Shown here piece after piece: positions 5,090-8,743 of a stretch of DNA of 8,743 bases; the stretch's first letter is position 1, and every line of letters starts with the position of its first letter. The DNA lies in the NCBI GenBank assembly GCA_030152865.1, contig JASLIW010000022.1, positions 1 to 8,743 of the forward strand, read 5' to 3'. The notes under the pieces were generated by a model, which ran no database searches, had not been told where the DNA came from, and saw only the letters and a list, made by a program, of their open reading frames with translations. This DNA comes from Bacteroides sp. Its GTDB lineage: Bacteria; Bacteroidota; Bacteroidia; Bacteroidales; Bacteroidaceae. The position numbers and the translations under genes are program-made.

Positions 5090-7735
5090 TTATTTCCCTT
5101 TAATTATCTTTTTGATTTCACTTAGTTTATTCAAAGCCTCTAGTGGTGTGAGGTTATTTACATCAAGGTTGATGATTTCATCTCGTACTTGAGAGAGTAC
5201 AGGATCATCTAGCTGGAAAAAGCTAAGTTGAACACCTTCTTCTTGTGTTGAGCTGATGTAAGGTGTTTTCTCCTCTTTGGCTTGATCTCCACTTCTGTTT
5301 ATTGCTTCTAACTGGGCTAGGATCTCATTGGACCGGTTTACAATCTGTGGAGGCATACCTGCCATTTTAGCTACATGAATACCAAATGAGTGTTCACTGC
5401 CTCCTCGCTTGAGTTTGCGCAAGAATATTATTTTATTATTCAGCTCTTTAACAGCAACATTGTAGTTTTTTATTCTCTTAAACGAACTCTCCATTTCATT
5501 GAGCTCATGATAGTGTGTAGCAAATAGTGTTTTTGCTCTAAAGCGAGGATGGTTGTGTATGTATTCTACAATGGCCCAAGCGATAGAAATACCATCATAA
5601 GTAGATGTTCCTCTCCCTAACTCATCAAATAAAACTAGGCTTTTGGAGGAAAGATTATTTAAGATGTTGGCGGCTTCATTCATTTCAACCATAAAAGTGG
5701 ACTCACCCATTGATATATTATCACTAGCCCCAACACGAGTGAAAATTTTATCAACTAGACCAATCTGTGCATTTTCAGCTGGAACAAAACATCCTATTTG
5801 AGCCATTAGTGTGATTAATGCTGTTTGGCGGAGTAGGGCTGATTTACCAGACATATTAGGTCCTGTAATCATGATGATTTGCTGTGTCTTATTGTCTAGA
5901 TAAACGTCATTGGCGATATAGGATTCACCGAGTGGCAGTTCTTTTTCAATAACGGGATGACGTCCTTGCTTGATATCTAAAATATCATCATCCTTTACGG
6001 TAGGACGAATGTATTTGTTTGCTTTAGCTATGAGTGCAAAAGAGAGTAGGCAGTCTAATGACGCAATCTGTGTTGCATTGTTTTGTATAGCTGTTATGTA
6101 CTCAGATAAGTCAGCTACAAGTTGATCAAATAACTGTCCTTCGAGTATTAATATTTTCTCTTCAGCTCCCAGTATTTTCTCTTCATAATGTTTTAGCTCT
6201 TCAGTTATATATCGTTCTGCGCTAACCAAGGTTTGTTTGCGTATCCACCCTTGTGGCACTTTATCTTTATGGGTATTACGCACTTCAATATAATATCCAA
6301 AGACATTGTTGTATGCTACTTTTAGGCTTGGGATACCAGTTGCCTCACTTTCTCTCTGTTGAATTTGTAGCAGGTAGTCTTTACCAGAATAAGCAATGCT
6401 TCTGAGTTCGTCAAGCTCATCGTTGACTCCAGAACATATTACACCACCTTTGTTTATGAGCAGTGGAGGTTCATTTTCAATCTCTTTGTCAATACGATCT
6501 CTAATCTTTTCACAGAGCTTGAGTTGTTCACCAATTCGGTTCAGGCTTTTATCTTCTGCCTGTAAGCAAGCTTGTTTTATAGGTACTAGGGCCTGAAGGG
6601 CTACTTTTAGTTGTACAACCTCCCTTGGTGATACTCTTCCCACAGCGACTTTTGAAATTATTCGCTCTAGATCACCTATTAGGTGAAGCTGAGTACTGAT
6701 AAGTTCAGTAAAGTCTGGGTATTTAAAAAAATAGTCTACCACATCTAAGCGGCTGTTTATAGCATCTACTTGTTTCAGGGGAAATACAACCCATCTTTTA
6801 AGCATACGACCACCCATAGGTGTGGTTGTTTTATCCAAGACTTGTAAGAGGCTACTTCCACCTTCATTCATACTACCTAATAGCTCTAAGCTTCTTATCG
6901 TGAATTTGTCTAGGCGGACAAACTTATCTTCTTCGATACGTGATAAGGTAGTTATGTGATTAATATTGTGATGCTGAGTAATATCGAGGTAGTGTAATAT
7001 ACTACCAGCAGCTATTAGCCCGTTGGGTAGATGATCAACTCCAAAACCTTTAAAACTGGAAATTTCGAAATGTTTTAATAAGGTTTCATGTGCTGTTTGG
7101 TCTGTAAAAACCCAGTCCTCTAATTCGTAGGTAAAGAATTTACTACCAAAGAGCTCTTGAAAATGCTGTTTTTTACCCCGTTCAAATAGAATTTCTTTAG
7201 GTGCAAAGTTGTTTAATAGCTTATCAATATAATCGGCATCTCCTTCTGCTGTTAAGAATTCTCCTGTAGATATATCTAGAAAAGATATCCCAAAAGTGGA
7301 TTTGTTGAAATGTATAGCTGCTAAAAAGTTATTCTCTTTATAGTTAAGAATGGTATCATTGATGGATACTCCTGGAGTGACTAGCTCTGTTACGCCCCTT
7401 TTCACTAGCTTTTTTGTGGTTTTAGGATCTTCTAGCTGATCACAAATAGCTACCCGTTTTCCTGCTCTTACTAATTTAGGTAGGTAAGTATCTAGAGCGT
7501 GGTGTGGAAAACCTGCCATTTCAATATAGGTGCTTTTTCCATTGGCACGTCGAGTTAAGGTGATGCCTAAAATTTCAGAAGCGAGTATCGCATCACTAGA
7601 GAATGTTTCGTAGAAATCACCACAACGAAATAGCATAATAGCATTAGGATGCTTCTTCTTTAAGTCGAAGAACTGTTTCATCATTGGTGTTTGGGCAATC
7701 TTTTTAGTTTTCAAAGTGCTTTTGTTTTTGGACAT
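5090..7735 (-). CDS. mutS: DNA mismatch repair protein MutS
   Basis: MutS recognises mispaired bases and short loops and starts methyl-independent or MutL-dependent repair. This 881-residue protein is slightly longer than E. coli MutS (853), partly from a Lys-rich N-terminus before TPMMKQ (16-21). Domain I carries the mismatch-reading motif GDFYETF (39-45) with Phe41 and Glu43. The lever and clamp regions span about 270-570, including FGYYIEV (479-485). The ABC ATPase domain shows Walker A GPNMSGKS (625-632), STFMVEM (679-685), Walker B VLFDELGRGTST (701-712) and ATHYHEL (739-745). The dimerisation helix-turn-helix region GGSEHSFGIHVAKMAG (778-793) follows. QLSFF (836-840) near the C-terminus fits a sliding-clamp binding motif, and a final helical tail ends in KKIIKGK. 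All catalytic motifs are intact. The gene runs convergent to lgt and divergent from leuS. It is MutS1 rather than MutS2, since it has domain I and lacks a Smr domain. Confidence 0.98.
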   Translation of the reverse strand: MSKNKSTLKTKKIAQTPMMKQFFDLKKKHPNAIMLFRCGDFYETFSSDAILASEILGITLTRRANGKSTYIEMAGFPHHALDTYLPKLVRAGKRVAICDQLEDPKTTKKLVKRGVTELVTPGVSINDTILNYKENNFLAAIHFNKSTFGISFLDISTGEFLTAEGDADYIDKLLNNFAPKEILFERGKKQHFQELFGSKFFTYELEDWVFTDQTAHETLLKHFEISSFKGFGVDHLPNGLIAAGSILHYLDITQHHNINHITTLSRIEEDKFVRLDKFTIRSLELLGSMNEGGSSLLQVLDKTTTPMGGRMLKRWVVFPLKQVDAINSRLDVVDYFFKYPDFTELISTQLHLIGDLERIISKVAVGRVSPREVVQLKVALQALVPIKQACLQAEDKSLNRIGEQLKLCEKIRDRIDKEIENEPPLLINKGGVICSGVNDELDELRSIAYSGKDYLLQIQQRESEATGIPSLKVAYNNVFGYYIEVRNTHKDKVPQGWIRKQTLVSAERYITEELKHYEEKILGAEEKILILEGQLFDQLVADLSEYITAIQNNATQIASLDCLLSFALIAKANKYIRPTVKDDDILDIKQGRHPVIEKELPLGESYIANDVYLDNKTQQIIMITGPNMSGKSALLRQTALITLMAQIGCFVPAENAQIGLVDKIFTRVGASDNISMGESTFMVEMNEAANILNNLSSKSLVLFDELGRGTSTYDGISIAWAIVEYIHNHPRFRAKTLFATHYHELNEMESSFKRIKNYNVAVKELNNKIIFLRKLKRGGSEHSFGIHVAKMAGMPPQIVNRSNEILAQLEAINRSGDQAKEEKTPYISSTQEEGVQLSFFQLDDPVLSQVRDEIINLDVNNLTPLEALNKLSEIKKIIKGK

Positions 7736-7752
7736 TGATATTTTATAATATA

Positions 7753-7760
7753 CAAATATA
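7753..7760 (-). promoter_or_regulatory. Candidate -7 promoter element for mutS
   Basis: Read on the minus strand the bases are TATATTTG, a match to the Bacteroidota -7 consensus TAnnTTTG. The element is 17 bp upstream of the mutS ATG, which predicts a leader of only about 10 nt. No clear TTTG is seen at the -33 position. Short A/T-rich leaders of this kind are common in the phylum. Confidence 0.5.
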
Positions 7761-7869
7761 AGAAACTATAGTTGAAGAGTTAATCCACTTTTTTTAATAT
7801 TCTATAAAGGATTCAGCCTATACACTTGATTTTCTGTAAGACAACTAGGGCTGTTACTTAGAGATTGAC

Positions 7870-7877
7870 TATCTTTG
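7870..7877 (+). promoter_or_regulatory. Candidate -7 promoter element for leuS
   Basis: TATCTTTG is identical to the candidate upstream of ychF and matches TAnnTTTG. It lies 60 bp before the leuS ATG. No convincing -33 element is visible 18-20 bp upstream. A 15-nt inverted repeat (7879-7893) begins immediately after it, near the expected transcription start. Confidence 0.5.
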
Positions 7878-7878
7878 T

Positions 7879-7893
7879 GTGAATTATATTCAC
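7879..7893. repeat. Inverted repeat at the leuS transcription start region
   Basis: GTGAAT, a 3-nt spacer TAT, then ATTCAC form a perfect 6-bp inverted repeat directly downstream of the candidate leuS -7 box. The position would suit an operator or a small 5' hairpin in the leader. With 6-bp arms in A/T-rich sequence it may also be chance. Confidence 0.35.
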
Positions 7894-7937
7894 TATTTAT
7901 AAAATAAATGTAGAACCACTATAAAATCATCATAATT

Positions 7938-8743
7938 ATGGAGTATAACTTTAGGGAGATTGAGAAGAAATGGCAACAAAAATGGGTAGAGCAGAATACC
8001 TACAAAGTTGTAGAGGATAAATCAAAAGAGAAGCTCTATATCCTGAATATGTTTCCTTACCCTTCAGGTGCAGGCTTACATGTAGGACACCCTCTAGGTT
8101 ATATCGCATCTGATATTTACGCACGTTACAAAAGACTCTGTGGGTATAATGTTTTAAACCCTATGGGCTACGATGCTTATGGATTGCCAGCAGAACAGTA
8201 TGCCATACAGACTGGTCAGCACCCAGCTGTAACGACCGAGCAAAATATCAAAAGATATCGAGAGCAATTGGATAAAATAGGCTTTTCATTTGATTGGAGT
8301 CGTGAGATATGCACTTGTGAACCAGGCTACTATCATTGGACGCAGTGGGCTTTTATCCAAATGTATAAGAGCTACTTTAATACAGAGAAGCAACAGGCTA
8401 TGCCTATCACAGACTTGATTGTATACTTTGAAAATCAGGGTTCAAAAGATGTTCCTGCTTGCGGTTCAGAAGACTTGAATTTTACGGCTTCTGAGTGGAA
8501 GGAGATGAGCGAAAAAGAACAGCAGGAAGTCTTAATGAATTACCGTATTGCTTATCTAGGTGATATGATGGTAAACTGGTGTCCAGATTTAGGTACAGTA
8601 CTAGCTAATGATGAAGTTATTGATGGCTTATCTGAGCGAGGTGGATACCCTGTAGTGCAAAAGGTAATGCGTCAGTGGTGTTTAAGAGTATCTGCTTACT
8701 CTCAGCGACTCTTAGACGGTCTTGACTCAATAGATTGGACTGA
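7938..8743 (+). CDS. leuS: Leucyl-tRNA synthetase, 3' partial
   Basis: LeuRS attaches leucine to tRNA-Leu in the cytoplasm using ATP. The 268 visible residues are the N-terminal part of an enzyme that is usually over 900 residues in this phylum; the frame is still open at the window edge. Class I features are MFPYPSG (38-44), the HIGH-equivalent HVGH (48-51), GYDAYGLPAEQ (77-87, usually GWDAFGLPAE) and YYHWTQWAF (131-139). VNWCPDLGTVLANDEV (212-227) and the start of the editing-domain boundary, LDSIDWT, follow. Compared with E. coli there is an insertion of roughly 55 residues at about 146-203, and the CxxC of the first zinc site is replaced by LSERGG (231-236). Both traits agree with my recollection of Bacteroidota LeuRS. 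The ATG at 7938 begins the typical MEYNFREIEKKWQ N-terminus. The gene is divergent from mutS and likely has its own promoter. Confidence 0.97.
   Translation, partial: MEYNFREIEKKWQQKWVEQNTYKVVEDKSKEKLYILNMFPYPSGAGLHVGHPLGYIASDIYARYKRLCGYNVLNPMGYDAYGLPAEQYAIQTGQHPAVTTEQNIKRYREQLDKIGFSFDWSREICTCEPGYYHWTQWAFIQMYKSYFNTEKQQAMPITDLIVYFENQGSKDVPACGSEDLNFTASEWKEMSEKEQQEVLMNYRIAYLGDMMVNWCPDLGTVLANDEVIDGLSERGGYPVVQKVMRQWCLRVSAYSQRLLDGLDSIDWT

Noticed and set aside
6396..6596. Plus-strand open frame of 66 codons within mutS
   Set aside because: It is a Ser-rich antisense frame over the MutS core, typical of a shadow reading frame.
7878..7937. T-box or other riboswitch in the leuS leader
   Set aside because: The leader is about 60 nt, A/T-rich, and lacks a T-box sequence, a specifier stem and an attenuator hairpin.
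8741..8743. TGA at the last three bases as the end of leuS
   Set aside because: It is out of frame; the in-frame reading is Trp-Thr followed by an incomplete codon GA.
1..8743. Mobile element, defence system or CRISPR content
   Set aside because: No transposase, integrase, terminal inverted repeats, direct-repeat array or recognised defence domain is present; the nuclease has a signal peptide and would not act on DNA inside the cell.

Overview
The window is an AT-rich stretch of chromosome that looks like a member of the Bacteroidota, most likely the order Bacteroidales. The evidence is a DUF5689-type surface protein beside a secreted endonuclease-family protein, a TIGR02757-family protein, a LeuRS with a large Bacteroidota-like insertion, start codons preceded by A/T-rich leaders rather than Shine-Dalgarno sequences, and several TAnnTTTG-like -7 promoter elements of the type used by the Bacteroidota primary sigma factor. 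I cannot name the genus from the sequence alone.

Layout. Positions 2-1000 (+) hold the 3' part of a DUF5689-like cell-surface protein whose beginning lies outside the window. A secreted endonuclease/exonuclease/phosphatase (EEP) family protein follows 20 bp later (1021-2058, +), and the pair looks like the end of an operon closed by a very strong hairpin terminator (2076-2118). Next come a TIGR02757 (DUF2400) family protein (2130-2861, +), the YchF ATPase (2954-4054, +) and prolipoprotein diacylglyceryl transferase Lgt (4173-5027, +). A symmetrical, bidirectional terminator (5038-5071) separates lgt from the convergent mutS gene (5090-7735, -). A 202-bp divergent intergenic region carries candidate promoters for mutS and for leuS, whose N-terminal 268 codons (7938 to the window edge, +) end the window.

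How the genes relate. Most are housekeeping genes: translation-associated ATPase, lipoprotein maturation, mismatch repair and leucyl-tRNA synthesis. The exception is the DUF5689 plus EEP pair at the left edge, which looks like an envelope or secreted module, possibly acting on extracellular nucleic acid or another phosphodiester. Lgt would serve lipoproteins in general, and the DUF5689 protein may be one, but its N-terminus is not visible. No intergenic gap exceeds 202 bp. I see no tRNA, rRNA, CRISPR array, insertion sequence or phage gene. There is no convincing sign of a wholly new multi-gene system. The points most worth following are the DUF5689/EEP cassette, the terminator that abuts the TIGR02757 start codon, and the glycosylase-like motif in that protein.
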